Positions 59,801 through 64,000 of a stretch of DNA of 64,000 nt are shown here, piece by piece (positions within the stretch are counted from its first letter, which is position 1; each line of letters opens with the position of its first letter). A program made the position numbers and the translations under genes. The notes under the pieces are model-generated. The model was not told the origin of the DNA, made no database searches, and saw only the letters and a program-made list of their open reading frames with translations. This DNA is from Pomphorhynchus laevis (Eukaryota; Acanthocephala; Palaeacanthocephala; Echinorhynchida; Pomphorhynchidae): contig WNNJ02001213.1 in NCBI GenBank assembly GCA_012934845.2, positions 124,001-188,000 on the forward strand. The letters run 5' to 3'.

Positions 59801-62371
59801 CTCATCTGATTCACTAATGAAATGAGATACGTCACGAAAATTTGTAAATATTTTCAAATTAATTCTATGCTTAGAAATTACAATCGTTTAAATATTTAAA
59901 TAAATCAATATTCCACTGTTTACTACATATATTTCTATAAGAAAAAGGTAAGAATATACTTTTATTAAATATGAATTTTAATAATAAAGGTTGTAATATT
60001 TTCCATTTCTATAAAAAAGAAAATAGATTTTGAAAAAATAAACAAAATAATTAAATAATTTCAATAGATTTTTCAATAGATTTTATAATGAGTAACTAAA
60101 AAATCTTCGATATTTGTGGTATATGTGAGTTACAGTTAACTCTCACTCAAAATAAAAGAATAAAGATTTCAAAGAGAAATCACAAATTTCAATGATAACT
60201 ATAAGTAAAAAGCAACCATGAAATTCTGAATAACAAAATTACAAAAGCATAAAAGAAATATATAGGTGAAGTTTCACTTTACATAGCAGCAGTCAATAGA
60301 AACCAAACGCTTTTAAAATTGAATATTTAAAAAAAGCAATAAAAACAAGATAAAGTAAAAATCAAATTCAATTGTTTTTAAAAATATTCTACGTCTTAAA
60401 AACGTCTTAATTTTTAAAGTACAATATTATTTTAACCTATTATTATTCATTTTAAACTAATTTTAGATTAGTTTAAAAGACAATTAACACGAAGATAACT
60501 TAAAGGTAACGATTACTCTTTGAAGATAAAGATTACTTTATCATTTATTATTCAAATTTCACATTTAGTTTTTTTGTCTATAGAATGTAGTCTGTAGACT
60601 AAATTTCATTATCAATTCAATTAAATAAATAAAACTGGAATACAACAAATTAATAAAAATCACTTTATTACTTTGATTTTTGAAATTCTTAACAAATTTA
60701 TACTTTAATATCGATGTTCGAGAAGTAATCAATGTTTAATAAACACAATTTTCTAATTTATCAAATTCTGTAAACTTTTTGCATGATCGATTGTAAGTTT
60801 TCGATAATGTTCTTACGAGACAAAAGAATAATCGATTTAAAAATACTAATGAATAAACTTTGAATGACGTTAGTAGCTGTATCAATACGAATCTTTGCAA
60901 TTTCCTAGTTTTTTCTATAATTCGATTAATTTTTAAGAAGATCATTTAAAATTTATAATTTATCAGTAAATTATTAGCGTTTAAAAAATCATTTCGTGAA
61001 ACCAAATATCGCTATCTAAGGTTACGAAGAGAGAGAGAGTTAAGAGAAGCATTTTAGATAAAAGCATTATAAAATAAATGAATAAAAATTCCATAAATAA
61101 TAAATGCCTAATATAAGAATAGAAATATGCAAACAAATTCGATCCGCCTCAGAACAAATTATTACTGAATTGAAGCCAAAATGCACAAATATCTAATAAC
61201 AAAACACTGTTATTTGATATCGTTTCAAAGTTTATTAGCTTAAATTTATATACATGAATACATTTTATTTAAACGTTCCTGCGAAAAAAATCAAATTTAC
61301 ATAGTGATCGAATAATAATAGTCAAACAATTAGATCGACTGATATTTAGAGATTAATTCTCAATACGATATTTGATAAAACATTATAAATAACATTCAAT
61401 CTTGTTAGCGTACTTTCTAACAGAAATACTTAGGATGATAAAAATTTTATAAATAATAAAATTATTATTTTATTCCTATGATAAGGCATAATAAATTATC
61501 CAAAGAGAATAAATCTTTTAAATAAAAGTTTACAGCGTGTCGGTCATACACAGTGACTCCTTTCAAGATAATACATGAGTAATTTAATATATTTAAATTA
61601 ATTTAATAAATTTATTATATATAAGTATTTAATACTTATGTTTATGCACATCAATGTCAGAGGAGCAAGTGATTACCATGCATCTTTTTTCCTCGACGGC
61701 CGAGGAAAAAGTATGCATGGTAAAAAATCGAAATAGTATTTAAGAGTTCTATCTTGAGTATATGAATACTCAAGTACTATCTTGAAGAGGGTTACTGTGA
61801 ATGACCGAAACGTTGTAAAAATTTATATAAAGATTTTTCTCGTGTGGATAATTTATTATGCCAAAGCATAAGCTTAGATAGCACACGAATGTAATTTTAA
61901 CAGTATTTATTTATTATTTAATAAAAAGTTAAGATAAATACTCGCACATTATTGATGCTTTATCGATAATAATATTGTAAGAATATAAATGATAGATATT
62001 TTATGACAAGATATGTTAAGTTAGGTTTACAAATGAGATCACATAATCTAAATTGTTTATATTAAATTACAATATGTTGCACACTCACACAATTATTCGA
62101 ATTTTTACTGATTGACATTAAATTTGCTAACATAAAATAATACATTTAGCTCAACTAAACGTTTGCAATTCTATATGGAAATTACCTCCTTAAAATGAAG
62201 GTGAAACAATAACGAAAAATTAAGCACGCGTTTTCGCTGTTTGACCCTGGCGATAAAGTTATCAATTGTAGCCTTAAGTGTCTGTGAATGAGCACGGTAA
62301 GTGCTATCAGATTCAAAATCATTAAATCCATTTCCAATTTGAATTAATTTTTCCGTATTTGCTAGAGATCG
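17705..62371 (-). CDS. trio: Trio/UNC-73-type Rho guanine nucleotide exchange factor (22 exons, 5' partial)
   Basis: Seen: 22 minus-strand exons with GT/AG borders and matching phases chain into about 985 codons. From high to low coordinate: 62186-62371, 59530-59714, 53511-53566, 51717-51832, 49237-49329, 49011-49193, 48201-48320, 44597-44794, 44404-44562, 40364-40478, 39625-39740, 38023-38142, 37792-37974, 36229-36344, 33765-33831, 33603-33706, 32575-32644, 32435-32527, 31036-31260, 30792-30983, 19305-19406, 17705-17863. Residues 1 to about 620 are spectrin repeats, about 650-825 the DH domain (signature [18 protein letters not shown], then KANDA), about 840-955 the PH domain. Known for the family: Trio/Kalirin DH1-PH1 activates Rac/RhoG GTPases in axon guidance and cell migration, in the cytoplasm near membranes. 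The start (CRAL-TRIO domain) lies beyond base 64000. Domain order and unbroken phase make a pseudogene unlikely. Confidence 0.93.
18901..18926 (-). ncRNA. Hammerhead-like fragment
   Basis: The minus strand reads GTCATCACAATGACGAAACG then GCATCC. Seventeen bases, ACAATGACGAAACGGCA, are identical to the 3' half of the hammerhead core at 13230-13246, in opposite orientation. The CTGATGA half is not preserved. Confidence 0.4.
19305..19406 (-). CDS. trio: Trio exon 21 (PH domain, middle)
   Basis: It encodes 34 codons, [20 protein letters not shown] then [14 protein letters not shown]. It matches Trio TSELGVTEHVEGDPCKFALW. Phase 0 both ends, donor AAG/GTTTAA. Confidence 0.95.
20435..20545. mobile_element. 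Foldback element, left arm of the 1.7-kb family
   Basis: AAGAATTATTGGAGATGGAT followed by TTTATTTGATATTTCGCTAA and GTTAGCATCTTCAGAAAA, the same arm as at 1.7 kb. A short inverted TTTTCTGAAGATG follows. The matching right arm may be the one at 21.07-21.15 kb. Confidence 0.65.
20978..21165. mobile_element. Foldback element, diverged copy
   Basis: The right arm reads TTTTCTGTAGATGCAAACAG then AAGTTAGCGGAATATC and TTTCTTTGATCCACCTCCAA with TAATTCTTTATCAATAAA. The left arm is degraded. Same family as 1705-1955. Confidence 0.6.
21518..21642. repeat. Long A/T-rich palindrome
   Basis: AAGATGCAAAAGTTAATCAA ... CTGAGTTAGTTATTATATAT, mirrored by ATATATAATAACTCAG ... TTGATTAACTTTTACATCTT: about 50-base arms with a few mismatches and a loop of about 25 bases. 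Confidence 0.88.
25246..25455. repeat. Inverted repeat whose arms are 18-bp tandem arrays
   Basis: The left arm is about 3.5 copies of ACTCACTGAAAGTTAAAA, ending CACTGGTATAG. The right arm is the reverse complement, with about 3.5 copies of TTTTAACTTTCAGTGAGT. The centre holds ATTCTTTATTCGTCCTATA twice. No coding frame. Confidence 0.9.
26350..26376. repeat. Target-site duplication, left copy
   Basis: A 27-base perfect match to 26975-27001. Both copies are host-LINE RT sequence, so the duplication marks the insertion point of the inner LINE. Confidence 0.88.
26377..26974 (-). mobile_element. LINE 3' end inserted into another LINE, with 27-bp target duplication
   Basis: The 27 bases at 26350-26376 recur exactly at 26975-27001 and bracket this 598-bp insert. 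The minus strand of the insert encodes pieces of a LINE C-terminus: [20 protein letters not shown], then [19 protein letters not shown] (compare R-V-V-N-A-W-N-S-L-P-x-D-V-V). It is 5'-truncated, with an A/T-rich 3' tail next to 26377. Confidence 0.88.
26975..27001. repeat. Target-site duplication, right copy
   Basis: Partner of 26350-26376; the host LINE coding frame resumes directly after it. Confidence 0.88.
27421..27935 (-). mobile_element. LINE 3' end (L2/CR1-like C-terminus)
   Basis: The minus strand reads [20 protein letters not shown], then [20 protein letters not shown] and [13 protein letters not shown]. This is the terminal motif of L2/CR1-type LINEs (Y-x-L-R-S ... R-S-F-x-x-x-A-P-x-x-W-N-x-L-P ... 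F-K-x-x-L). The terminal bases (rc CATTTACCACGTAAAAATAA) match the element at 50.7 kb. It abuts the plus-strand LINE end to end. No A-tail. Confidence 0.8.
27936..28811. other. Unrecognised, slightly less A/T-rich stretch
   Basis: 27.95-28.55 kb has mixed composition, like the decayed LINEs around it, but no motif I can name; 28.7-28.86 kb is A/T repeat. Confidence 0.4.
28812..30120 (+). mobile_element. Retroelement fossil of unplaced class, C-terminal part, with duplicated segment
   Basis: Plus-strand pieces read [47 protein letters not shown] and [15 protein letters not shown]. From memory this order (I-R-D-L...V-C-x-x-V-x-x-E-P, A-R-L-D-V-x-A, F-D-V-R-V-F-N-P, F-A-L-x-R-S-A-x-x-C-L-R-G-S-R) belongs to an RT-bearing family common in cnidarian and mollusc genomes. 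The D...D-V-R pair could be a restriction-like nuclease. The first 265 bases (28812-29078) recur at 29858-30116. It is broken. I cannot say whether the family is non-LTR or LTR kin. Confidence 0.6.
30792..30983 (-). CDS. trio: Trio exon 20 (PH domain, first half)
   Basis: It encodes 64 codons, including [36 protein letters not shown] and YVIKNKFL. This matches Trio PH1 (GELILQD, RHLFLFEISLVFSKEI, YVYKNKLL). Donor CTG/GTAAGT; an 11.4-kb intron follows. Confidence 0.95.
31036..31260 (-). CDS. trio: Trio exon 19 (DH catalytic core)
   Basis: It encodes 75 codons with the DH signature [18 protein letters not shown], then [20 protein letters not shown]. These segments contact the GTPase switch regions in RhoGEFs, and the conserved N-D of KANDA is present. 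Phase 0 borders; a 52-nt intron follows. Confidence 0.96.
32272..32340 (+). repeat. Dispersed repeat with CTGATGAG motif, copy 2
   Basis: Partner of 16765-16866 in opposite orientation, in the Trio intron between exons 18 and 19. GACGG/CCGTC forms a short hairpin after CTGATGAG. Confidence 0.5.
32435..32527 (-). CDS. trio: Trio exon 18 (DH domain)
   Basis: It encodes 31 codons, [20 protein letters not shown]... to ...VYKFFE, matching Trio [20 protein letters not shown]. Phase 0. Confidence 0.94.
32575..32644 (-). CDS. trio: Trio exon 17 (DH domain)
   Basis: One base completes Ser, then [20 protein letters not shown] and ITW. It is close to Trio [20 protein letters not shown]. A 47-nt intron follows. 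Confidence 0.94.
32679..33110 (+). repeat. Direct repeat pair in a Trio intron
   Basis: About 110 bases containing CCTTTGAGAGTTTATGAACA then ACTTA, and AATCAATTATTAT, at 32679-32790 and again at 32990-33110. Between them are short tandem AATTAATAAAGATTT units and a small palindrome. Confidence 0.8.
33603..33706 (-). CDS. trio: Trio exon 16 (DH domain)
   Basis: It encodes 34 codons plus 2 nt, [20 protein letters not shown]... to ...EDIYEFHD. The end matches the Trio stretch I-F-x-N-I-x-E-I-Y-x-F-H. Donor CAG/GTAAGT. Confidence 0.92.
33765..33831 (-). CDS. trio: Trio exon 15 (DH domain start)
   Basis: One base completes Glu, then [20 protein letters not shown] and IE. This is DH conserved region 1 (E-L-x-x-T-E-x-x-Y-V-x-D-L). 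Donor GAG/GTAGTT, with a 58-nt intron after it. Confidence 0.92.
34485..35455 (-). mobile_element. L2/CR1-like LINE, reverse-transcriptase to C-terminal part
   Basis: Reading minus from 35.45 kb: a YRPISL-like block, an [16 protein letters not shown] block, [20 protein letters not shown], the catalytic box as [10 protein letters not shown] (usually Y-A-D-D), then [13 protein letters not shown] near 34500 (compare L-Q-R-V-x-N-A-A-A-R-L-I-L). Frames shift several times, so it is dead. It fills the Trio intron between exons 14 and 15. Confidence 0.87.
35511..35550 (+). ncRNA. Degenerate hammerhead-like motif
   Basis: CTAGTGA (two changes from CTGATGA), GTC, a 7-base loop, GAC, then GAAACACGTGTC. 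Stem II pairs and GAAAC is intact. ACAC/GTGT would be a very short stem III ending at a GTC cleavage triplet. Stem I is not evident, so it is probably a relic. Confidence 0.35.
36229..36344 (-). CDS. trio: Trio exon 14 (spectrin-DH linker)
   Basis: It encodes 38 codons plus 2 nt, [20 protein letters not shown]... to ...RTSRRRC. A Ser-rich linker ending in basic RRRC just before the DH start resembles the RRRKEF entry of human Trio DH1. Confidence 0.85.
37792..37974 (-). CDS. trio: Trio exon 13 (last spectrin repeat before DH)
   Basis: It encodes 61 codons, [20 protein letters not shown]... to ...[10 protein letters not shown], phase 0. Acceptor TTGCAG, donor AAG/GTTAAT. Confidence 0.87.
38023..38142 (-). 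CDS. trio: Trio exon 12 (spectrin repeat)
   Basis: It encodes 40 codons, [20 protein letters not shown]... to ...HDFVIALK. The opening LLNWI parallels LSNWL in exon 2, an internal repeat of the spectrin unit. A 48-nt intron follows. Confidence 0.87.
39625..39740 (-). CDS. trio: Trio exon 11 (spectrin repeat)
   Basis: Two bases complete Glu, then 38 codons, [20 protein letters not shown]... to ...FKNGAER. Acceptor ATTTTAG, donor AGG/GTATAT. Confidence 0.87.
40364..40478 (-). CDS. trio: Trio exon 10 (spectrin repeat)
   Basis: It encodes 38 codons plus 1 nt, [20 protein letters not shown]... to ...LKEYIS. Acceptor TTGTTTAG, donor CTG/GTAAGA. The intron before it (40479-44403) carries a retroelement fossil. 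Confidence 0.87.
40880..42755 (+). mobile_element. Retroelement fossil of the same unplaced class, RT to C-terminus
   Basis: Plus-strand pieces in order: [20 protein letters not shown] (compare P-K-K-D-G-G-x-R-P-I-G-V-G-E-V), a segment near 41550 with [10 protein letters not shown] (compare T-x-Q-V-W-F-A-D-D), and at 42460-42752 [37 protein letters not shown] and [15 protein letters not shown]. The last block is the C-terminal domain of the same family as the 28.8-kb element. Several breaks are present. It lies in the Trio intron between exons 9 and 10, antisense to Trio. Confidence 0.62.
42760..42885 (+). repeat. Direct repeat, copy 1
   Basis: It starts GGCCTATTTGCGAGAACGTA directly after the retroelement C-terminus and may be its 3' untranslated end. 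It is nearly identical to 43872-43996. Confidence 0.85.
43872..43996 (+). repeat. Direct repeat, copy 2
   Basis: It starts GGCCCTATTTGCGGGAACAT, about 1.1 kb after copy 1 in the same orientation. Just before it AGGGCCT...AGGCCCT can fold back. Confidence 0.85.
44404..44562 (-). CDS. trio: Trio exon 9 (spectrin repeat)
   Basis: It encodes 53 codons, [20 protein letters not shown]... to ...TRKLSCLK, phase 0. It lies only 34 nt below exon 8; that 34-nt intron has GT/AG ends and an in-frame TGA. Confidence 0.88.
44597..44794 (-). CDS. trio: Trio exon 8 (spectrin repeat)
   Basis: It encodes 66 codons, [20 protein letters not shown]... to ...[10 protein letters not shown], phase 0. I chose the acceptor at GTCTTTAG (44795-44796) because it gives phase 0 after exon 7; a nearer TTTCAG ten bases downstream would break the phase. 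The helix around [20 protein letters not shown] is typical of spectrin repeats. Confidence 0.87.
45953..45986. repeat. Perfect 34-nt palindrome
   Basis: CAGATAATTTTCATTTT followed directly by its reverse complement AAAATGAAAATTATCTG, with no loop. Tandem ATCTAGTAATATTAA units follow to about 46070. Confidence 0.92.
46980..47150. repeat. Imperfect tandem repeat of about 70-75 bp
   Basis: Two to two-and-a-half units carrying AAACTTCAAAG, ATTACAAACA, CACACGCATTCTAT and a run AAAATC. It directly precedes the MITE-like element at 47164. Confidence 0.75.
47164..47615. mobile_element. MITE-like element with about 85-90-bp terminal inverted repeats
   Basis: It begins CAACCCAAGATTAAAAA and ends TTTTTAATCTTGGGTTG. 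The arms continue inward with near-perfect complementarity through ATATTAAATTACT, TTATCAAAAATTATAATAAT and AAATATTACGTAAAA (left 47164-47249, right about 47526-47615). The 270-base interior has no reading frame. No clear target duplication was seen. It lies in the Trio intron between exons 7 and 8. Confidence 0.78.
48201..48320 (-). CDS. trio: Trio exon 7 (spectrin repeat)
   Basis: It encodes 40 codons, [20 protein letters not shown]... to ...SIIAQAQ, phase 0, acceptor TTATTTTAG, donor CAG/GTACTC. It continues the helix begun in exon 6. Confidence 0.87.
49011..49193 (-). CDS. trio: Trio exon 6 (spectrin repeat)
   Basis: It encodes 61 codons, [20 protein letters not shown]... to ...[10 protein letters not shown], phase 0. 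The stretch [20 protein letters not shown] resembles the Trio/Kalirin spectrin-repeat helix. Donor AAG/GTTAGC. Confidence 0.9.
49237..49329 (-). CDS. trio: Trio exon 5 (spectrin repeat)
   Basis: It encodes 31 codons, [20 protein letters not shown]... to ...GKDMLK, phase 0 at both ends. It is separated from exon 6 by a 43-nt intron (49194-49236) that carries an in-frame stop, so it must be spliced out. Confidence 0.88.
50192..50308. repeat. Cluster of nested perfect palindromes
   Basis: AGAGATGAGCACAA / TTGTGCTCATCTCT (14-bp arms, loop CCTA) is followed by CAATACCATACAGCACAA / TTGTGCTGTATGGTATTG (18-bp arms, same loop), then TTTGGTAAACCAAA and a further copy of CAATACCATACAGCACA. Confidence 0.92.
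50440..51500 (-). mobile_element. LINE-like 3' end with duplicated terminus
   Basis: Coding similarity is vague (one minus frame has a C-x2-C...H-x2-H-like stretch [16 protein letters not shown] near 50830). The terminal segment at 50697-50785 contains the rc of GTAAGTGGCTCC and of CATTTGCCACATAAAATAAA, the same terminus as the LINE at 27.42 kb. A second copy of that terminus lies at 50441-50525, separated by A/T microsatellite. The 5' limit near 51.5 kb is a guess from base composition. Confidence 0.55.
51717..51832 (-). CDS. trio: Trio exon 4 (spectrin repeat)
   Basis: Two bases complete Glu, then 38 codons, [20 protein letters not shown]... to ...KTFETDVND. Acceptor TTGTATAG, donor GAT/GTGAGT. 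Helical and charged, as expected within a spectrin repeat. Confidence 0.85.
53511..53566 (-). CDS. trio: Trio exon 3 (56-nt micro-exon, spectrin repeat)
   Basis: Only 56 nt: one base completes a Ser codon from exon 2, then [18 protein letters not shown], then one base of a Glu codon. Acceptor ATTTAG, donor AAG/GTTGTT. The phase match on both sides (2 in, 1 out) supports such a short exon. Confidence 0.8.
53567..55893. other. Trio intron 2-3, part between exon 3 and the nested gene
   Basis: A/T-rich with no coding signal or clear repeat before the direct repeat at 55894. Confidence 0.5.
55894..56021 (+). repeat. Direct repeat upstream of the galactosyltransferase gene
   Basis: It carries ATTAATTTTAAAAAATGATA, GTTTCAAATTTTTCAAAATT and CCTAAACACTATTGAGC, matching 57340-57464 in order and orientation. 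Confidence 0.75.
56248..57261 (+). CDS. Beta-1,4-galactosyltransferase family protein (GT7), intronless
   Basis: A 337-residue type II Golgi glycosyltransferase of the beta-1,4-galactosyltransferase family, which moves galactose (or GalNAc) from UDP-sugar to GlcNAc/Xyl-type acceptors. Seen: a short basic tail, a membrane anchor at about residues 9-26, a stem, then [18 protein letters not shown] (95-112), FNRG (139-142), metal-binding DVDLIP (163-168), [13 protein letters not shown] (207-219), [16 protein letters not shown] (223-238) and a histidine cluster HLSHPH (262-267). Two N-glycosylation sequons are near 269 and 330. The family usually has GGEDDD; here it is GEEDRD, with the catalytic Glu-Asp kept. 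Length is normal for the family. No intron, and no AATAAA in the next 250 bases. It is nested in a Trio intron on the opposite strand and looks functional. Which subfamily it belongs to is unclear. Confidence 0.93.
   Translation: MITKKLKRLFAVLCFCLLSVYVVWYINDSHFASNKSEIGRVPHCSMFVSGHHNHGIKDDDFDTFHKSHTFPDAYTNVRHGGSWTPSHCLPVYDPIIVIVPLKNRHEHLKVFLSIMHLFLQIQNIPYSILTITQEDGEEFNRGILMNMAVLYANKRVNCFIFADVDLIPDFYDNLYTCNKIKPKSLITAVSYIDYMPKKKNAKVDNYNFGGIVALTREQFIKVNGFSTMFWGWGEEDRDLYRRCVYFYGGIERVALNVGSVSHLSHPHINMSSKFRRFTKIKKASYDYTKDGLTNSDSICQLVKVTKYPLRENLVVKCKRPPESTIEKFLNISDLKKR
57340..57464 (+). repeat. Direct repeat downstream of the galactosyltransferase gene
   Basis: It carries ATTAATTTTAACAAATGATA, GTTTCAAATTTTCAAAATTT and ACTAAACACTATTGAAC. 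A short third copy, TTTTTGTACTAAACCCTATT, follows at about 57474. Confidence 0.75.
57590..57900 (-). mobile_element. Penelope-like element fragment (GIY-YIG-type endonuclease region)
   Basis: The minus strand encodes pieces resembling the Penelope-like C-terminal nuclease: a Cys-containing stretch with GETSQK (compare Y-I-G-E-T-x-R), then [20 protein letters not shown] and TDHKIDF (compare E-H-K-x-A-V-R-R-G-D-x-x-N-A-L-A-x-H and H-x-I-D-F). It is a broken fossil, just downstream of the galactosyltransferase gene on the other strand. Confidence 0.7.
58290..58660 (+). mobile_element. LINE reverse-transcriptase fragment
   Basis: In plus frames I read [16 protein letters not shown] (compare V-R-Q-G-D-x-L-S-P-L-L-F), then [17 protein letters not shown], a degraded Y/F-A-D-D-F/L-V-I-L block near 58475, and [12 protein letters not shown]. 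This order is RT blocks 4-6 of a non-LTR retroelement. It is short and interrupted, with no ends visible; the bases to about 58980 may belong to the same copy but are not recognisable. Confidence 0.7.
59530..59714 (-). CDS. trio: Trio exon 2 (spectrin repeat)
   Basis: It encodes 61 codons plus 2 nt, [20 protein letters not shown]... to ...GEYLLKFV, with acceptor CTTCTAG and donor CAG/GTAAAA. It follows exon 1 in phase 0. The large intron downstream of it hosts the galactosyltransferase-family gene. Confidence 0.9.
59715..62185. other. Trio intron 1-2
   Basis: A/T-rich. A palindrome CATGCAT...TTTTTCCTCGGCCGAGGAAAAA-like sits at about 61675-61720, and a module TTGAAGAGGGTTA...TGACCGAAACGTT at 61790-61815. 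Nothing else recognised. Confidence 0.5.
62186..62371 (-). CDS. trio: Trio exon 1 of those in window (spectrin repeat)
   Basis: It encodes 62 codons, [11 protein letters not shown]... to ...LFHLHFKE, phase 0 at both ends. The helix pattern ([25 protein letters not shown]) is a spectrin-repeat boundary as in Trio. The acceptor is TTTTTCAG and the donor GAG/GTAATT. Upstream exons lie outside the window. Confidence 0.88.
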
Positions 62372-62639
62372 CTGAAAAATAGAAACTAGAGAATAAAAGT
62401 AAAATAGCAGGATATTAAAAATATTCGTGGAATATTGCTAGAATATTTATTACTATCTTAGCGAATAAATTAAAAATAAATTAAAAATAAAAACTTGTCG
62501 AAGAATCGACAAATTCTAATGGCAGATTAAATTATTGGATTACAATTGTAAAAAATCTTAAAAAAGCATTCAGGATTAATCTTTGCAAATAAAATATTAA
62601 CGAATTACAAAACAATATTCCTTCGAAAATATCGTTACA

Positions 62640-63265
62640 ATAAATTGAATTTGAATGATGATGATTGTGACGGTGTGATAACATTTAAGTTAGAAGAAAG
62701 ATGGCAAAAATCAACGCAAAATTTATTGAATTGAATATTTTGATGCCTAGCTGGCATCATCTTCAGCAGTCTGAAATGAAGGCAAAAAAGTGTACCCGTC
62801 AACATAAAAAGGAAGAAAAAAGTCAAAACAAGGAAAACCAGCGCTAATCTCGTCAATTTGCTATGTAATACCACCCAACATGAGATGATATCAATCCTTC
62901 TTATTTAATTTGAAACAATTTGACCGGACACACAATTAACTTTGATGAAGTTAAAGTCCTTGCTTATTGACAACAAGCCTTCCAACGACAGATTCTTGAA
63001 TCACTGTTCGTCCGGGATCTCAAGTCGAAGTTAAATGAGAAGGATGGATATCATATCATGTTTGGTAGTATTACATAGCAAATTGATGAGATTAGCGCTG
63101 GTTTTCCTTGTTTTGACATCTTTATCCTTTTTTTCTTCTTTTTTATGTTGACGTGTACACTTTTGTGCCTTCATTTCAGATTACTGAAGATGATGCCAGC
63201 TAGGCATCGAAATATTCAATTCAATAAATTTTGCGTTGGTTTTTGCCAGCTTTCTTCAAATTTAT
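62640..63265. repeat. Long inverted repeat with retroelement-like ends
   Basis: The segment 62640-62917 is the near-perfect reverse complement of about 63035-63265; landmarks are GGTTTTCCTTGTTTTGAC, CTGAAGATGATGCCAGCT, AGGCATC(G)AAATATTC and TTTTGCGTTGGTTTTTGCCA. A third, direct copy lies at 63430-63575. No intact frame. Confidence 0.85.
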
Positions 63266-63389
63266 ACGCTGGAGAAATCAAGCAACTCCGAGAATCTGTT
63301 AGATTAATTCTTAAGCAAGGACTTTAAGGATTAATAAGCAAGGACTTTAACTTCATCAAAGTTAATTGTGTGTCAGGTTAAAAGGGAAT

Positions 63390-63429
63390 GTTCAGCAACA
63401 GCAGAGTGAGCCGCCTGCTGTTGCTGAAC
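63390..63429. repeat. Perfect 15-bp hairpin
   Basis: GTTCAGCAACAGCAG (63390-63404) and CTGCTGTTGCTGAAC (63415-63429) around a 10-base loop. It lies just before the third copy of the 62.6-kb repeat. Confidence 0.9.
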
Positions 63430-63575
63430 ATCATGCAGCTTTTTTTCTTCTTTTTTATGTTGACGTGTACACTTTTGTGCCTTCATTTCAGATTGCTGAA
63501 GATGATGCCAGCTAGGCATCGAAATATTCAATTCAATAAATTTTGCGTTGGTTTTTGCCATCTTTCTTCTAATTT

Positions 63576-64000
63576 AAATCGTTACAATGTTTTTTCAAAA
63601 TATTATCAAAACTAGCTTACTATTTATTTTTATCTTCTAAATTTTTATTTCTTGGAAAAATTAATGAAAATAGTCACGACATTAACAACAAAAAACTCAT
63701 CGTTCGTTATGTTTTATTCTAACTGTAACAAAGCGGACATCAGGTTAAAAATAGAGAAATTGTTCACATTTATAATTTGCGCCATTAATTTAAATTATAA
63801 TTTAAATAATAATAATTTATTAATAATTATAATAATTATTATAATTATAATATCATAATTAATAATTAATAATTATCAAATTATATAATAATTTGATATT
63901 ATTATTGTTTGATAATTGTTTGTTAAAAATAATTTATTATTAATAATTATTAATAATTTTAATAATTAATAATTTTAAATTATTAGTTATTTTAATAATA
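63576..64000. other. A/T-rich end of window
   Basis: From about 63780 it is nearly pure TAATAATTA repeat, self-complementary over many short stretches. No gene. Confidence 0.7.

Overview
The window is very A+T-rich metazoan nuclear DNA with spliceosomal introns. It has one long split gene on the minus strand, one intronless gene on the plus strand, and many decayed mobile elements and palindromic repeats. The proteins (Trio-type RhoGEF, beta-1,4-galactosyltransferase family) are animal. Intron sizes are mixed: several of 34-58 nt beside others of 1-11 kb. I cannot place the species; no rRNA, tRNA or mitochondrial marker was recognised.

The backbone is an orthologue of Trio/UNC-73/Kalirin, read from high to low coordinates. 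Twenty-two exons between 62371 and 17705 can be chained with every splice junction in phase. They encode about 985 residues: spectrin repeats (62.4-37.8 kb), a complete DH (RhoGEF) domain (36.3-31.0 kb) and the following PH domain (31.0-17.7 kb). The 5' end (CRAL-TRIO domain, first spectrin repeats) lies beyond base 64000. Exon 22 reads to its own stop at 17705. A further exon at 503-754 resembles the Trio linker after PH1, so a long form probably continues off the left end, and a short GEF1-only form is possible.

Inside the 6-kb intron between Trio exons 2 and 3, on the opposite strand, sits an intact, uninterrupted 337-codon gene of the beta-1,4-galactosyltransferase family (56248-57261), bracketed by similar direct repeats of about 125 bp.

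The remaining sequence is introns filled with fossils. These are a broken hAT transposase (10.5-11.9 kb), an RTE-type LINE tail with a 16-bp target duplication (13.86-14.41 kb), LINE reverse-transcriptase pieces (26.2-27.4, 34.5-35.45, 58.3-58.65 kb), a LINE nested in a LINE with a 27-bp target duplication (26.35-27.0 kb), and LINE 3' ends (27.4-27.9, 50.4-51.5 kb). There are also Penelope-like pieces (9.2-9.4, 57.6-57.9 kb) and two pieces of a retroelement family I cannot class (28.8-30.1 and 40.9-42.75 kb).

The most unusual signal is RNA-like. A hammerhead-ribozyme core lies at 13.2 kb and degenerate relatives at 18.9 and 35.5 kb. A structural module (CTGAAGATG-like box, short variable hairpin, CGAAA box) recurs at about ten sites belonging to sequence-unrelated repeat families on both strands.
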